A stretch of DNA of 64,000 bases from Dyella_B sp035690825 (GCF_051954575.1 NZ_JBQCHP010000001.1:1-64000), one strand, 5' to 3'; counted from the first letter of the stretch, positions 51,595 to 60,804 are shown. The notes: generated by a model from the sequence alone, not told the origin. Numbers and translations are program-made.

Positions 51595-52038
51595 ATGGCC
51601 AACCTTACACGCTGGAGTCCCTTCAAAACCCTTGCGCGTTTCGAACAGCAGACGCCTTTCGAAGAGCTTTTCAACGGCTTCGGGCTGCGCCCGCGCTGGT
51701 CGGAACTGGAGATGCCCGAAATGCGCATCGACGTGACGGAGAACGAGCGGTCCTACGCCGTCAAGGCGGAAATTCCGGGCGTCGGCAAAGACGACATCGA
51801 CGTCTCGATCGACGGCAACCAGGTGTCGATCAGCGCCGAGGTCAAGCGCGAAACCAAGAAAAAGGACGATGAGCGGGAGATCTGCACGGAGCGGTACTAC
51901 GGGCAGGTCTATCGTTCCTTCGGCCTTCCGGGCGAAGTGGACAATACGAAGGCAAGCGCGCATTACGAAAATGGCGTGCTCACGCTCGACCTGCCGAAGA
52001 AGGGAAACGGCAACGCGCGCAAAGTAACGATCAGCTGA
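51595..52038 (+). CDS. Hsp20/alpha-crystallin small heat-shock protein
   Basis: 147 aa, usual length. An N-terminal arm with WSPFKTLARFEQQTPFEELFNGF, the crystallin domain from about 43 (MRIDVTENERSYAVKAEIPGVGKDDIDVSID) to ENGVLTLDLPKK, and a short tail. It keeps unfolded proteins soluble without ATP. Ribosome site GGAGGATTTGCC. The hypoxia control suggested by the upstream box is like that of Hsp20 in mycobacterial dormancy. Confidence 0.95.
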   Translation: MANLTRWSPFKTLARFEQQTPFEELFNGFGLRPRWSELEMPEMRIDVTENERSYAVKAEIPGVGKDDIDVSIDGNQVSISAEVKRETKKKDDEREICTERYYGQVYRSFGLPGEVDNTKASAHYENGVLTLDLPKKGNGNARKVTIS

Positions 52039-52099
52039 GCATTGCGGGTACTCGCCGTGCCGGCTCGATGCCGGCACGGCAATTACGAGGTCTGGAACC

Positions 52100-53395
52100 A
52101 TGCCAAGCCATTCGGCGCTGGAAGCGATTCGCGGCGAAGCCCTTCGGCTGGGCAATGGCATGCGTGATTACGACGCCTTGCTTGAAAGTGTCGGCGAACG
52201 AAGCCTGGTTTTGCTGGGCGAGGCCACCCACGGCACGCAGGAGTTTTATCGCATGCGCGCCGACATCAGCATGCGGCTCATCGAGGAGCGTGGCTTCGAT
52301 GCCGTGGCAGTGGAGGCGGATTGGCCCGACGCCTATCGGCTCAACCGCTACGTGCGCGGGGAAGGGGGCGATGCCGACATCCGCCTGGCGTTCGGCGATT
52401 TCCAGCGTTTTCCGCGCTGGATGTGGTGCAACGAAGAAGTGCTGCGCTTCATCAAGACGTTGCGCGCGCTCAATGACGCACGAAAACCCACCGCACATGC
52501 CGGTTTCTTTGGGCTGGACATGTACAGCCTGTACCGATCGGCTCAGGCGGTGGTGGATTATCTCGCCGGCGTGGACGAGGAACAGGCCGCCATTGCCAAG
52601 CGCCAGTACGCGGCGATGGACCACGTGCGCGATCCGCAACGCTACGGTTACGAGGCTGTGCACGGGCTTCGTCCGGATTGCCGGCGAGCGGTGCGCGAAC
52701 GCCTGATGGCGCTGTGGAAACGCGCACCCGAATACCTGGACAAGGACGGGCGCGATGCCGCCGACGCGTTTTTCTTCGCCGAACGCAACGCGCAAGTGGT
52801 GGCGAGCGCCGAGACCTACTATCGCGCCATGTTCGGTTCGCGCGCCGAAAGCTGGAACGTGCGCGACGAACACATGGTGCATACCCTGTTCGCGCTGCAG
52901 GGCCATCTGCGCGCCATGGGCGGCACGGGCAAGATCGTGGTGTGGGCGCACAATTCGCATCTTGGCGATGCGCGGGCCACCGAGATGTCGCAGCGGGGCG
53001 AGTGGAATGTGGGCCAGCTCGTGCGGCAGCAGGCAGGCAGCGATGCGGCGTTTTCCGTAGGTTTCACTACCGCCACCGGCACGGTCACCGCCGCCTACGA
53101 ATGGGACGGCGAACCCGAATGCCGCCCGGTGCGGATGGCACTGGCAGACAGCTACGAGCACCTGTTCCACAGCAGCCGGTTGGATCGCTTCTATCTGCCG
53201 ATGCAAGGCGACGCCGCCCGCGCGTTGGGCGCACCCATGCTCGAACGCGCTATCGGCGTGCTGTATCGCCCGGAGACGGAATACGAAAGCCATTACTTCG
53301 TCGCCTCGCTGCCGGCGCAGTTCGATGCGGTATTCCATCTGGACGAAACCAGTGCGGTGCAGCCGATGGATACGGTGGCTGCGCAAGCGGCGTGA
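52100..53395 (+). CDS. Erythromycin-esterase-family hydrolase
   Basis: 431 aa, 61 nt after hsp20. The family motif LLGEATHGTQEFY (about 38-50), with Glu and His of the active centre, is followed by AVEADWPDAYRLNRYVRG and WAHNSHLGDARATEM (second His near 286). The domain is shared by EreA/EreB, but most such proteins in environmental genomes have no known drug substrate. Often seen beside phosphoribosyltransferases and Hsp20. Cytoplasmic; no signal peptide. A claim of macrolide resistance would not be justified. Confidence 0.85.
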   Translation: MPSHSALEAIRGEALRLGNGMRDYDALLESVGERSLVLLGEATHGTQEFYRMRADISMRLIEERGFDAVAVEADWPDAYRLNRYVRGEGGDADIRLAFGDFQRFPRWMWCNEEVLRFIKTLRALNDARKPTAHAGFFGLDMYSLYRSAQAVVDYLAGVDEEQAAIAKRQYAAMDHVRDPQRYGYEAVHGLRPDCRRAVRERLMALWKRAPEYLDKDGRDAADAFFFAERNAQVVASAETYYRAMFGSRAESWNVRDEHMVHTLFALQGHLRAMGGTGKIVVWAHNSHLGDARATEMSQRGEWNVGQLVRQQAGSDAAFSVGFTTATGTVTAAYEWDGEPECRPVRMALADSYEHLFHSSRLDRFYLPMQGDAARALGAPMLERAIGVLYRPETEYESHYFVASLPAQFDAVFHLDETSAVQPMDTVAAQAA

Positions 53396-53413
53396 CGCGG
53401 CAGGCTCGCGCAC

Positions 53414-53427
53414 TTGATCTCCATCAA
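53414..53427 (+). promoter_or_regulatory. FNR/DNR box and -10 for the OYE gene
   Basis: TTGATCTCCATCAA is a perfect dyad. TAGCCT at 53449-53454 follows after 21 nt; the ATG at 53492 is 64 nt from the box. The in-frame TTG at 53414 is the box itself and not a start. Confidence 0.84.
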
Positions 53428-53491
53428 CACGGAGATATCCAGGTTGCCTAGCCTGGGATCTTGTCCGAGGAAGCGTTCGCACGAGAAGGCC

Positions 53492-54622
53492 ATGTCGCAA
53501 GCGACCACCCATGCCGTACAGCTGGAAGCCTTGTTCCAGCCCATCCAGCTCGGTCCCTATCAACTTGCCAACCGCATCGTGATGGCGCCGCTCACGCGCA
53601 GCCGGGCCACGGAGCAGGGTGTGCCGACGGCGCTGATGGCCGAATATTACGCACAGCGCGCATCGGCCGGCCTCATCATCAGCGAAGGCGTGAACATTTC
53701 CCCGCAGGGGCGGGGCTACATGCGTACGCCAGGCCTTTACGACCGGGCGCAGGTGGCAGGCTGGCGCAAAGTCACCGACGCGGTGCATGCGCAAGGCGGG
53801 CGGATCTACGCGCAGCTGTGGCACGTGGGGCGCATCTCGCATCCTTCCTTGCAGCCCTACGGTGCCTTGCCGGTCGGTCCTTCGCCGGTTCGTCCCGAAG
53901 CATCCGTCTTCACCCAGGACGGCTACAAGCCGTGCGTAAAACCGCACATGCTCACCAGCGACGAGATCTACGGCATCGTCGAGCAATACCGCGAAGCGGC
54001 GCGGCATGCCTTGCAGGCAGGCTTCGACGGCGTCGAAATCCATGCCGCCAACGGTTATCTGCTGGAGCAATTCCTGCGCGACAGCGTCAACCAGCGCACC
54101 GATCATTTCGGCGGCCCGCGGGAAAACCGCGCGCGATTCCTGCTGGAAGTGCTCGAGGCGGTCATCGACGCAGCCGGCAGTGCGCGCGTGGGCATCCGGC
54201 TTTCGCCGTTCGGCCTGGTCAACGACGCCGCGCTCGACAGTGATCCGCCCGGCACATGCGGCTACGTCGTGGACAAGCTCAATGCGTTTGGCGTGAGCTA
54301 CCTGCACATGATCGAAGGATCGCCGCAAGGGCCGCGCGAGGCGGGCTTCGACTGGCAGATCCTGCGCAGGCGCTTCCAGGGCAGATACATCGCCAACAAC
54401 GGCTACGACCTTCCGATGGCGCTGGATGCCTGCAACCGGCATCGCGCCGACATGGTTTCTTTCGGGCGCGCCTACATCGCCAATCCCGACCTGGTGGAAC
54501 GCTTCAAGCGCGGTGCGCCGCTGAGCGAGCCGGACCGCAGCACGTTCTTCGGCGGCGATGCCAAGGGCTACACCGATTACCCCTGCCTGTCGCAGGAAGG
54601 CTTGCACTTCGCCGGTGCATGA
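53492..54622 (+). CDS. Old Yellow Enzyme-family ene-reductase (NemA-like)
   Basis: 376 aa from the ATG at 53492 (GAGAAGGCC upstream). TIM-barrel flavoenzyme: ANRIVMAPLTRSRA near 23, ALWHVGR-like QLWHVGRISHP about 110, the substrate-binding H-x-x-N in EIHAANGYLLEQFLRDSVNQRTD (about 180-200), and FMN-phosphate contacts at RYIANNGYD and MVSFGRAYIANPDL. It reduces activated C=C bonds or nitro groups with NAD(P)H in the cytoplasm. Preceded by one of the best FNR-type promoters in the window. Confidence 0.94.
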   Translation: MSQATTHAVQLEALFQPIQLGPYQLANRIVMAPLTRSRATEQGVPTALMAEYYAQRASAGLIISEGVNISPQGRGYMRTPGLYDRAQVAGWRKVTDAVHAQGGRIYAQLWHVGRISHPSLQPYGALPVGPSPVRPEASVFTQDGYKPCVKPHMLTSDEIYGIVEQYREAARHALQAGFDGVEIHAANGYLLEQFLRDSVNQRTDHFGGPRENRARFLLEVLEAVIDAAGSARVGIRLSPFGLVNDAALDSDPPGTCGYVVDKLNAFGVSYLHMIEGSPQGPREAGFDWQILRRRFQGRYIANNGYDLPMALDACNRHRADMVSFGRAYIANPDLVERFKRGAPLSEPDRSTFFGGDAKGYTDYPCLSQEGLHFAGA

Positions 54623-54694
54623 GGCGATCGAATGGCGGATCGATAGGCGCGTCAGCCTGGTCGTGAAAGCAGTTGAACCTGCGAGGAGTGACTT

Positions 54695-55348
54695 ATGAAA
54701 ACCGATCGTGAACTGCAGCAGATCGTTCTGGATGAACTGGATTGGGAACCTTCCGTCGACGCCAGCCGCATCGGCGTGGAAGTGCGCGAGGGCGTGGTCA
54801 CCTTGTCCGGCAAGGTCGACAGCTATCCGCAGAAATGGGCCGCCGAACGCGCCGCCAAGCGCGTACCCGGCGTTCGTGGGCTGGCCATCGAACTGGAAGT
54901 GGCGTTGCCGGGCGATTTCGCGCGTAGCGATACGGATATCGCCATGGCCGCCAAGAATGCCATCGACTGGCATGCCTGCATTCCGACCGATGCGATCAAG
55001 GTGGTGGTGGAAAACGGCTGGGTAACGCTTTCCGGCCACGTGGAATGGGATTTCATCCGCAACGCCGCCGAAGACGCAGTGCGCGGACTGCTCGGGGTGA
55101 AGGGCGTGGTCGATCGCATCAGTATCACGCCGCATGCGCAGCCGCGGGATATCAAGACCAAGATCGAAGCGGCGCTGTATCGCCGCGCCCATCTGGATAC
55201 CAAATCCATCAAGGTGAACGTCAGCAAGGGCACGGTAACGCTGAAGGGCGCAGTCGATTCGCTGGCCGAGCGCGATGCCGTCGAGCAGGCTGCCTGGAGC
55301 GCGCCCGGTGTGCAGAATGTGGTCGACCAGTTGGTTGTTTCGCCGTAA
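54695..55348 (+). CDS. Triple BON-domain protein
   Basis: 217 aa. Three BON units: VDASRIGVEVREGVVTLSGKVDSY (about 20-70), IPTDAIKVVVENGWVTLSGHVEWD (about 95-140) and LDTKSIKVNVSKGTVTLKGAVDSL (about 168-215), each with the conserved glycines. No signal peptide, so it appears cytoplasmic. BON domains bind membranes or lipids, and BON genes often follow stress regulators. Ribosome site GCGAGGAGTGACTT. A terminator follows. Confidence 0.9.
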   Translation: MKTDRELQQIVLDELDWEPSVDASRIGVEVREGVVTLSGKVDSYPQKWAAERAAKRVPGVRGLAIELEVALPGDFARSDTDIAMAAKNAIDWHACIPTDAIKVVVENGWVTLSGHVEWDFIRNAAEDAVRGLLGVKGVVDRISITPHAQPRDIKTKIEAALYRRAHLDTKSIKVNVSKGTVTLKGAVDSLAERDAVEQAAWSAPGVQNVVDQLVVSP

Positions 55349-55367
55349 ACACCGGCGGTCTTTTCTG

Positions 55368-55400
55368 CCACGGCCCCGTCCTCGCGGTGGCCGTGGTTTT
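55368..55400 (+). terminator. Intrinsic terminator after the BON gene
   Basis: A stem CCACGGCC/GGCCGTGG (55368-55375 with 55389-55396), 13-base loop, followed by TTTT (55397-55400). It lies 20 nt behind the BON-protein stop. Confidence 0.78.
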
Positions 55401-55691
55401 CGTCGCGCGCATGGCGCTACTCCTGACTTGAATTCGATGCTGGGCTGCGTGTTCGCCGGCATCTCGGTCGCCGCTATCTGCTGACCAATCCCCATACGGC
55501 CGGTTTTGCGGTCAGGTGGTGATGGGAAGGGGCCATGCGGCGGCATCCGGGACGCTTGCGGCGACCCGCACTGGCGCATTAGCGTGCCCATCTAATGGCC
55601 AACCTGCGGTTGGAACGGATAAGCGTGGAGCCTGGGGAGTCGGCATTGATAGCCTGGCAGCGCTGAGACTGATCGAACGGAGCGGATGGGT
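55401..55691. other. Gene-free spacer before PPK2
   Basis: Almost 290 nt with no convincing ORF, no FNR-type box and no clear hairpin. It probably holds the PPK2 promoter, which I cannot place. Nothing else is seen. Confidence 0.5.
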
Positions 55692-56525
55692 ATGAGCTAT
55701 CGCGAAGAATTCATCGTGCATCCCGGCGCCAGGCTGCACCTTTCCCATATCGATCCGGCCTACAAGGGCCGGCACGAGTCGCATGAAAAGGCCGGGCCGT
55801 TGATTGCCGAATCGCTCGCCAACATGGCGCGCTTGCAATACCTGCTCTATGCCAACGCGAGCCGCTCGCTGCTGATCGTGCTGCAAGGGCTCGACGCCGC
55901 CGGCAAGGACGGTGTGGTCCGGCACCTGTTCAGCGGCATGAATCCGCAGGGAACACGCGTCTTCAGCTTCAAGGAACCGAGTGCGGAAGACCGCGCCCAC
56001 GATTTTCTATGGCGCGTTCACCAGCGCGCACCCGGCCGTGGCGAGGTGGTCATCTACAACCGCTCGCATTACGAAGACGTGCTGGTCGTACGCGTGCATG
56101 AGTCGGTTCCGCGCGAGGTATGGTCGCAACGTTACGCATCGATCAACGACTTCGAGACCATGCTGACGGCAAACGGTACGCAGGTATTGAAATTCTATCT
56201 GCACATCAGCACCGAGGAACAACTGGAGCGCTTCAAGCGTCGGCTGGACGATCCGGCTCGGCAGTGGAAAATCAGCGAGAGCGATTACTCCGAACGCTTG
56301 TTCTGGCCGCAGTACATCGAAGCCTACGAGGAAGCGATCGAGCGAACCAGCACCAAGCTTGCGCCGTGGTTCGTGATTCCCGCGAACCATAAATGGTTCC
56401 GCGACCTGGCGATCTCGCAAATCGTGGCCGATACGATGAACGACATGAAGTTGAGTCTTCCACCGGCGCGCGTCGACCTGGCTGAGATCCGCCGGAAATA
56501 TCACGTCGCCCAGAGGAATCCCTGA
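55692..56525 (+). CDS. Polyphosphate kinase 2 family protein
   Basis: 277 aa from the ATG at 55692; the GGAG site is nine bases upstream, while the in-frame ATG 6 nt earlier is too close to it. Walker A GLDAAGKDG (about 69-77), lid and Walker B FKEPSAEDRAHDFLWRVHQ and EVVIYNRSHYEDVLVVRVH. Single-domain PPK2 uses polyphosphate to phosphorylate nucleoside mono- or diphosphates, a reserve route to ATP or GTP during starvation. The subclass cannot be told by eye. It lies tail-to-tail with the ATPase operon. Confidence 0.92.
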   Translation: MSYREEFIVHPGARLHLSHIDPAYKGRHESHEKAGPLIAESLANMARLQYLLYANASRSLLIVLQGLDAAGKDGVVRHLFSGMNPQGTRVFSFKEPSAEDRAHDFLWRVHQRAPGRGEVVIYNRSHYEDVLVVRVHESVPREVWSQRYASINDFETMLTANGTQVLKFYLHISTEEQLERFKRRLDDPARQWKISESDYSERLFWPQYIEAYEEAIERTSTKLAPWFVIPANHKWFRDLAISQIVADTMNDMKLSLPPARVDLAEIRRKYHVAQRNP

Positions 56526-56543
56526 GTTCCGCCGTGGCCTGTA

Positions 56544-57359
56544 TTAGATTCCCAGCAGAATTATTTCGATTTCCTCCGTGATGGCTTCCTGCCGCGCGCG
56601 CCTGCGGCGACGATCGAGATTGTCGATGCGTTCGTGCAGGCGATCGAGTGCGGCACTCATTTGATCGAGGCGGCGGCGGTTTTCGGCGAGCAGCGAGGCG
56701 AGCAGGATGGCGTTGAGTGAGGCGAAGACGTAGTGCTCGACAAGCACGCCATACAGTTGCGGGGGAGGAAGCTGCAACTGCGGCTTGTTTCGCCAGCATG
56801 GTGCGCGTGTTGCGCCGGTTGCCGGCAGTACGCGTCCGGCGTGCAGATTGCCTTCGTCGTCGTGATGGATGACGATCAGGCCGTTTGTGTTGTCGTGATC
56901 TGCTTGCGTCGATGCTTGCACCGATGTGGCGATATGGGACATGACGCCGGGAATGTCTTCGATCACGGCGGCGCCGGCCATAGGAAGATGCGTCACGCCG
57001 CGTTCGTCCAGTAGCTGGCAAAGCCGGCTGCCGACGGCGATACGTACACCATCGCTGCTTTGGCGCGAGACATCCGGGTGCGAGGCTACGCGTTCGTCGA
57101 AATCGCCGCATAACCCGCGTTCGGAACCGATGAGAATGAGTATGTCGCGCTGCGGAACGACACTGGGGCGCGCGGCAGGGTAGTGGGCGCCTAGGTTGTC
57201 GATGGCGGTGCGGATGGCGTCCACGGTTTGCGCTTGCCGTAGCGTGCCTTCGGCCAGGCGTCGCGCTTCGATGAACGCCAGGCTGCGCATGGCCGACATG
57301 ATCGTGCCGATCTCCTCGAGTGCCCTGCTGTGACGGGCCAGTTCACGCCATCGCGCCAT
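56544..57359 (-). CDS. atpG: N-ATPase gamma-like subunit
   Basis: 271 aa. The N-terminal helix (ALEEIGTIMSAMRSLAFIEARRL) and the C-terminal helix (NAILLASLLAENRRRLDQMSAALDRLHERIDNLDRRRRRARQEAITEEIEIILLG) form the central shaft of F1; the C-terminal E-I-x-E-I is the family signature. The middle domain is divergent, as usual for N-ATPase gamma subunits. Last gene of the operon; start overlaps the alpha-subunit end by 17 nt. Confidence 0.9.
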   Translation of the reverse strand: MARWRELARHSRALEEIGTIMSAMRSLAFIEARRLAEGTLRQAQTVDAIRTAIDNLGAHYPAARPSVVPQRDILILIGSERGLCGDFDERVASHPDVSRQSSDGVRIAVGSRLCQLLDERGVTHLPMAGAAVIEDIPGVMSHIATSVQASTQADHDNTNGLIVIHHDDEGNLHAGRVLPATGATRAPCWRNKPQLQLPPPQLYGVLVEHYVFASLNAILLASLLAENRRRLDQMSAALDRLHERIDNLDRRRRRARQEAITEEIEIILLGI

Positions 57360-58830
57360 GCGCTTGCTCCAGCCAGTGGTGCACGCGCTCGCGCCATTGC
57401 TCAGGCGAATCGCTCATCGACAACGTTTCGTGCAGGCAATGCTCGCGCAGGCGCTGCATGACGGTGTCCATGTCTTCTGGCGCGACGTGTTCGAGCGAGC
57501 CTTCCGCATAGGCGGCCAGCCATGCCAGGTGTGCGGTGGCTGGCCAGGGCTGAAAGCGTGGTTGCCGCAGCGCCCGGCGCAGTGTCCGGCCCCGGCGGAT
57601 GCGCTCTTCCACGCCGGCCTCGAGCTTGGCGCCGAAGCGCGTGAACACTTCCAGCTCAAGGAATTGCAGGTAATCGAGCTTGATGCGCCCGGCCTGGTCG
57701 CGGATGGCTGCGTGCTGTGCCTTGCCGCCGATGCGCGATACCGAGCGCGACACGTCGATGGCCGGCAACTGGCCCTGCGCAAACAGGCGTTGGTCGAGAA
57801 AAATCTGCCCATCGGTGATCGAAATCAGATTGGTGGGAATGTAATCGGCGATCTCGCCCTGTTCGGTCTCCACCAGGGGCAGGGCGGTCATGCTGCCGCC
57901 GCCCTCCTCGGTCGACAACGCCGTGGCGCGTTCCAGCAGGCGTGCGTGCAAATAGAAGATGTCGCCCGGATATGCTTCGCGTCCTGGAGGCCGGCGCAGC
58001 AGCAGTGACAATTCACGATACGCCTTGGCATGCGTGCTGAGGTCGTCATACACCACCAGGGTGTCGTGGCCCGCTTCCATCCAGGCTTCGGCCACCGCGC
58101 AGCCGGCGAACGGGGCGAGGTATTTCATGCCGGGCAGGGCATTGGCATCGGCTACGATCACCGAGCAGTAGGCGAGTGCGCCCTGTTCGCGCAACACGGC
58201 CACGGTGCTGACGACGTCTGAACGTTTCTGGCCGATCAATACATAGACGCAGCGTACGGCCTCGCCCTGCTGGCGCAAGATGGTATCCAGCGCTAGGGCG
58301 CTTTTCCCCGTGCCGCTGTCACCGACGATGAGCTGGCGTTGGCCGCGCCCGATCGGAATTAGCGTGTCGATGACTTTGTTGCCGGTGTAAAGCGGTCGCT
58401 GGACGAACGTGCGGCGCATCAGCGGCGGCGACACGCCGTCGAGCGCACGCAGGGCATCGGTTTGCGGCATATCGTTGCCGTCCAGTGGATGACCGAGCGG
58501 GTCCACTACGCGGCCCAGCAACCCTTCGCCTACGCCGATCTGCAACTGGCGCCCGCTGAGCATGGCGCGAACCCCGGCGCGCAGATCGATGCCGGGATCG
58601 AGCAGGATCACGCCGATGCGATCGGGTTCGAGATGATAGATGAGCGCTTCGCCGCCACCTTCGAGCACCACGATATCGTCCAGCGCGGCGGAGGGCAGGC
58701 CGGAGATCCACGCGACGCCATCGCCGACCGAGACCACCGTTCCGCATTCGCGCAAGCGCAAGCCGAATCGATAATCGGTCAGCCAGTGGTCGCGCCGGTC
58801 CAGCGCGAGTGCTTGTTGCCGATCAGCCAT
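57343..58830 (-). CDS. atpA: N-ATPase alpha subunit
   Basis: 495 aa from the ATG at 58830. P-loop GDSGTGKS at 170-177 (housekeeping alpha has GDRQTGKT), and the family stretch VYDDLSTHAKAYRELSLLLRRPPGREAYPGDIFYLHARLLERA. The nucleotide site is mainly regulatory. It overlaps the b-delta gene end by 8 nt and the gamma gene by 17 nt. Shorter and more divergent than the housekeeping enzyme, consistent with the second-copy N-ATPase group. Confidence 0.95.
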   Translation of the reverse strand: MADRQQALALDRRDHWLTDYRFGLRLRECGTVVSVGDGVAWISGLPSAALDDIVVLEGGGEALIYHLEPDRIGVILLDPGIDLRAGVRAMLSGRQLQIGVGEGLLGRVVDPLGHPLDGNDMPQTDALRALDGVSPPLMRRTFVQRPLYTGNKVIDTLIPIGRGQRQLIVGDSGTGKSALALDTILRQQGEAVRCVYVLIGQKRSDVVSTVAVLREQGALAYCSVIVADANALPGMKYLAPFAGCAVAEAWMEAGHDTLVVYDDLSTHAKAYRELSLLLRRPPGREAYPGDIFYLHARLLERATALSTEEGGGSMTALPLVETEQGEIADYIPTNLISITDGQIFLDQRLFAQGQLPAIDVSRSVSRIGGKAQHAAIRDQAGRIKLDYLQFLELEVFTRFGAKLEAGVEERIRRGRTLRRALRQPRFQPWPATAHLAWLAAYAEGSLEHVAPEDMDTVMQRLREHCLHETLSMSDSPEQWRERVHHWLEQAHGAMA

Positions 58831-59566
58831 GGCCGCCCGCTTCCGCGAAGGCACGCAGTTCGCCGGCGATGCTCGCATCCAGCTCCCAGGCACCTACCTG
58901 GATGAGCAATCCGGAAACGAGGTTCGCATCCTCGGTGTAGCGCACGCCAGGCGGCGACGCAGCAAACGCCGCGAATGCTTTTTCCAGGCGTGCACGGTCA
59001 TTCGCCGCAAGCGGTGAACTGCTATGCACGACGACACCGTCGGCGGTGCCAAGCGCCGCGCGAAGTGCCTCGATTTGCTCCGGTGGCAGCGCGGCAAGCT
59101 CTTTCAGCGCGACATCGAGTATGCGCTGCGCCAAGTCCGGGGTGGCGAGCTCGCGCAGCAAGCGCGAGGCAAATTGCGCGGCCTGCGCTGTGGCGCGTCC
59201 TTGCACGGCTTTTTCGTAGGTTTCCTGCTCGTGTTGTCGCAGCGTTTGTTGGCGTTTGCGCTCGCTGGCAATCTCCGCCTCGAGCGCCTGAAGGCGGTGC
59301 TGACGTTCCGCTTCCAGTTCGCTGCCGAGGGTTTGACGGCGCTTTTCCAGTTCGGCCTGCCATTGGCTATTGCGTGCCTGGTAGTCCGTTTGCAATGCAT
59401 TGGCTTGGTCGCGCGCGTGTTGCGCATCGTCCAGCGTTTTTTGCACGGCATGCTGCCGCTGCTCGACCATCGACAGCACTGGCCGATACAGGAAGTGCCG
59501 AAGCAGCCAGACCAGCACCAGGAAGTTGATGATTTCCAGGACGAAGGTGGACCAGTCGAAGCTCAT
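58823..59566 (-). CDS. atpF: N-ATPase b subunit with delta-like C-terminal extension
   Basis: 247 aa, far longer than the usual b subunit of about 156. One N-terminal helix (FVLEIINFLVLVWLLRHFLY), a long charged coiled coil (about 30-140), then an extra domain of about 90 residues (VALKELAALPPEQIEALRAAL ... VSGLLIQVGAWELDASIAGELRAF) that resembles the end of the delta subunit. N-ATPase operons have no delta gene, and this extension takes over its job of holding the stator to F1. Confidence 0.92.
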   Translation of the reverse strand: MSFDWSTFVLEIINFLVLVWLLRHFLYRPVLSMVEQRQHAVQKTLDDAQHARDQANALQTDYQARNSQWQAELEKRRQTLGSELEAERQHRLQALEAEIASERKRQQTLRQHEQETYEKAVQGRATAQAAQFASRLLRELATPDLAQRILDVALKELAALPPEQIEALRAALGTADGVVVHSSSPLAANDRARLEKAFAAFAASPPGVRYTEDANLVSGLLIQVGAWELDASIAGELRAFAEAGGHG

Positions 59567-59576
59567 GGCATCCTTC

Positions 59577-59843
59577 CTACTTCAGCAGGTACGCCAGCAA
59601 CGGATTGCGGAACAGCACGATAAGCACGATCACCAGCACGTAGATGGCCAGCGATTCGACCATCGCCAGGCCGATGAACAAGGCGCGCAGGATCGATTTT
59701 TCCGCTTCCGGCTGGCGGGCCAGGGCATCGAGCGCGCGGCTGATCGAGCGTCCCATGGCCAAGGCGGGAAACATCACGCCGAGGGCGATGGCAAGCAGCG
59801 CCCCCAGCGTGGAGAAGAGGGCGAACAAGCTCATGTCTTTCAT
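59577..59843 (-). CDS. atpE: N-ATPase c subunit (rotor ring)
   Basis: 88 aa, two helices joined by the loop ARQPEAEKS. The ion-binding Glu is E63 in MVESLAIY, with S64 and Y68. The sodium-type pattern would also have Gln in helix 1 and Thr after the Ser; here the equivalents are M30 and L65. So only part of the sodium motif is kept and proton coupling seems at least as likely. Overlaps the a-subunit gene by 4 nt. Confidence 0.93.
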   Translation of the reverse strand: MKDMSLFALFSTLGALLAIALGVMFPALAMGRSISRALDALARQPEAEKSILRALFIGLAMVESLAIYVLVIVLIVLFRNPLLAYLLK

Positions 59844-60523
59844 GATGTGGCGTCTCCGTGAACGCGTGTTGCAACGTTGGCTTCCAAACTTCCCGCGATG
59901 TACACCAGCGCCAGCACGCCAAAGATGTAAGCCTGTACCAGCGCTTCCACCACATGCAGCATCAGCAGTGGAACCGGAACCAGCAGGCCGGCCACCAGCA
60001 ACACCAGCATCGCCGCCATTTCCAGGCTCATGATGTTGCCGAACAGGCGGATGGACAGCGCGAGCGTGCGCGATATTTCGCTGATGACGTTGAACGGAAG
60101 CAGGATGGGATTGGGCTGCACGTAGTGGCGCAAGTAGGCCAACAGGCCAGCATCCCGAATACCGAACCAGTGCGTTGCCGCAAAGACCAGGATGGCCAGG
60201 CCGGCCGTGACGGACAATTGCCCGCTCGGCGAATGCAGGCCGGGAATCAGTCCGGCCAGATTGGCGAACACCAGGTAGATCCACAGGCTGCCGATGAACG
60301 GCAGCAGTTGCCGCGACTTTTCCGGCGCGATGTCTTCGATCGCCTGGCGCATGGTCAGCACTACGGCTTCCAGCACGCTTTGCCAGCGGTCCGGCGCAAG
60401 CTTCAGGCGCCGGGTGATCAGCCAGCACGCCAATGTCAATGCCGCCATGATGCCCCAACTGGTCACCACCGTATCGGTGATCAGCAGCGAGCCTATGCGT
60501 AGAAGGACGATGCTCTGCTCCAT
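59840..60523 (-). CDS. atpB: N-ATPase a subunit
   Basis: 227 aa from the ATG at 60523, which overlaps the stop of the AtpQ-like gene by one base. Five or six helices; the essential Arg lies in SRTLALSIRLFGNIMSLEM, and the last helices are LMLHVVEALVQAYIFGVLALVYI. It provides the ion half-channels against the c ring. Confidence 0.94.
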   Translation of the reverse strand: MEQSIVLLRIGSLLITDTVVTSWGIMAALTLACWLITRRLKLAPDRWQSVLEAVVLTMRQAIEDIAPEKSRQLLPFIGSLWIYLVFANLAGLIPGLHSPSGQLSVTAGLAILVFAATHWFGIRDAGLLAYLRHYVQPNPILLPFNVISEISRTLALSIRLFGNIMSLEMAAMLVLLVAGLLVPVPLLMLHVVEALVQAYIFGVLALVYIAGSLEANVATRVHGDATS

Positions 60524-60804
60524 CACCGGCGCTCCCTTACGATGAGGTAGACGTTCAGGGCCCCGATGAAAATGCCCGCGACGATGCCCGAAAGCGTTCC
60601 ACGTACCGAATAGCCGGGTAGCTTTTCGTCGATCCATAGCCCGATGTAGGTGGCGGCCACCACCGGCAATACGAACACCATGCCGAGCGTGCCAAGGTAA
60701 AGCGACTGGCCGATCAATCCCTGGCGTTCGCGCTGCGCGCGTACCGCGCGTCGTACTTCGCGCAGGATCGAACGATGCCAGTGCGGGTTGGTCGGCATGT
60801 TCAT
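60523..60804 (-). CDS. AtpI/AtpQ-like membrane protein of the N-ATPase
   Basis: 93 aa from the ATG at 60804. A basic N-terminal tail (HRSILREVRRAVRAQRERQG), then two helices: LGTLGMVFVLPVVAATYIGLWID and LSGIVAGIFIGALNVYLIV, with the glycine spacing of the AtpI/AtpZ family. In other N-ATPase operons this position holds atpQ followed by atpR; here only one gene lies between epsilon and a. It probably helps assemble the c ring or supplies magnesium or calcium. Confidence 0.82.
   Translation of the reverse strand: MNMPTNPHWHRSILREVRRAVRAQRERQGLIGQSLYLGTLGMVFVLPVVAATYIGLWIDEKLPGYSVRGTLSGIVAGIFIGALNVYLIVRERR

Noticed and set aside
52100..53395. Macrolide resistance gene
   Set aside because: Only the broad erythromycin-esterase family is supported. 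Its setting with hsp20 and stress genes suggests another substrate.
53414..53491. Start of the OYE gene at the TTG 53414
   Set aside because: The TTG is the first part of a perfect FNR-type box, and the ATG at 53492 has a proper ribosome site.
52031..55591. Minus-strand open frame of 1186 codons
   Set aside because: It lies antisense to Hsp20, the esterase-like gene, OYE and BON, all with clear domains and ribosome sites. Long antisense frames are common in GC-rich DNA; the translation shows no domain.
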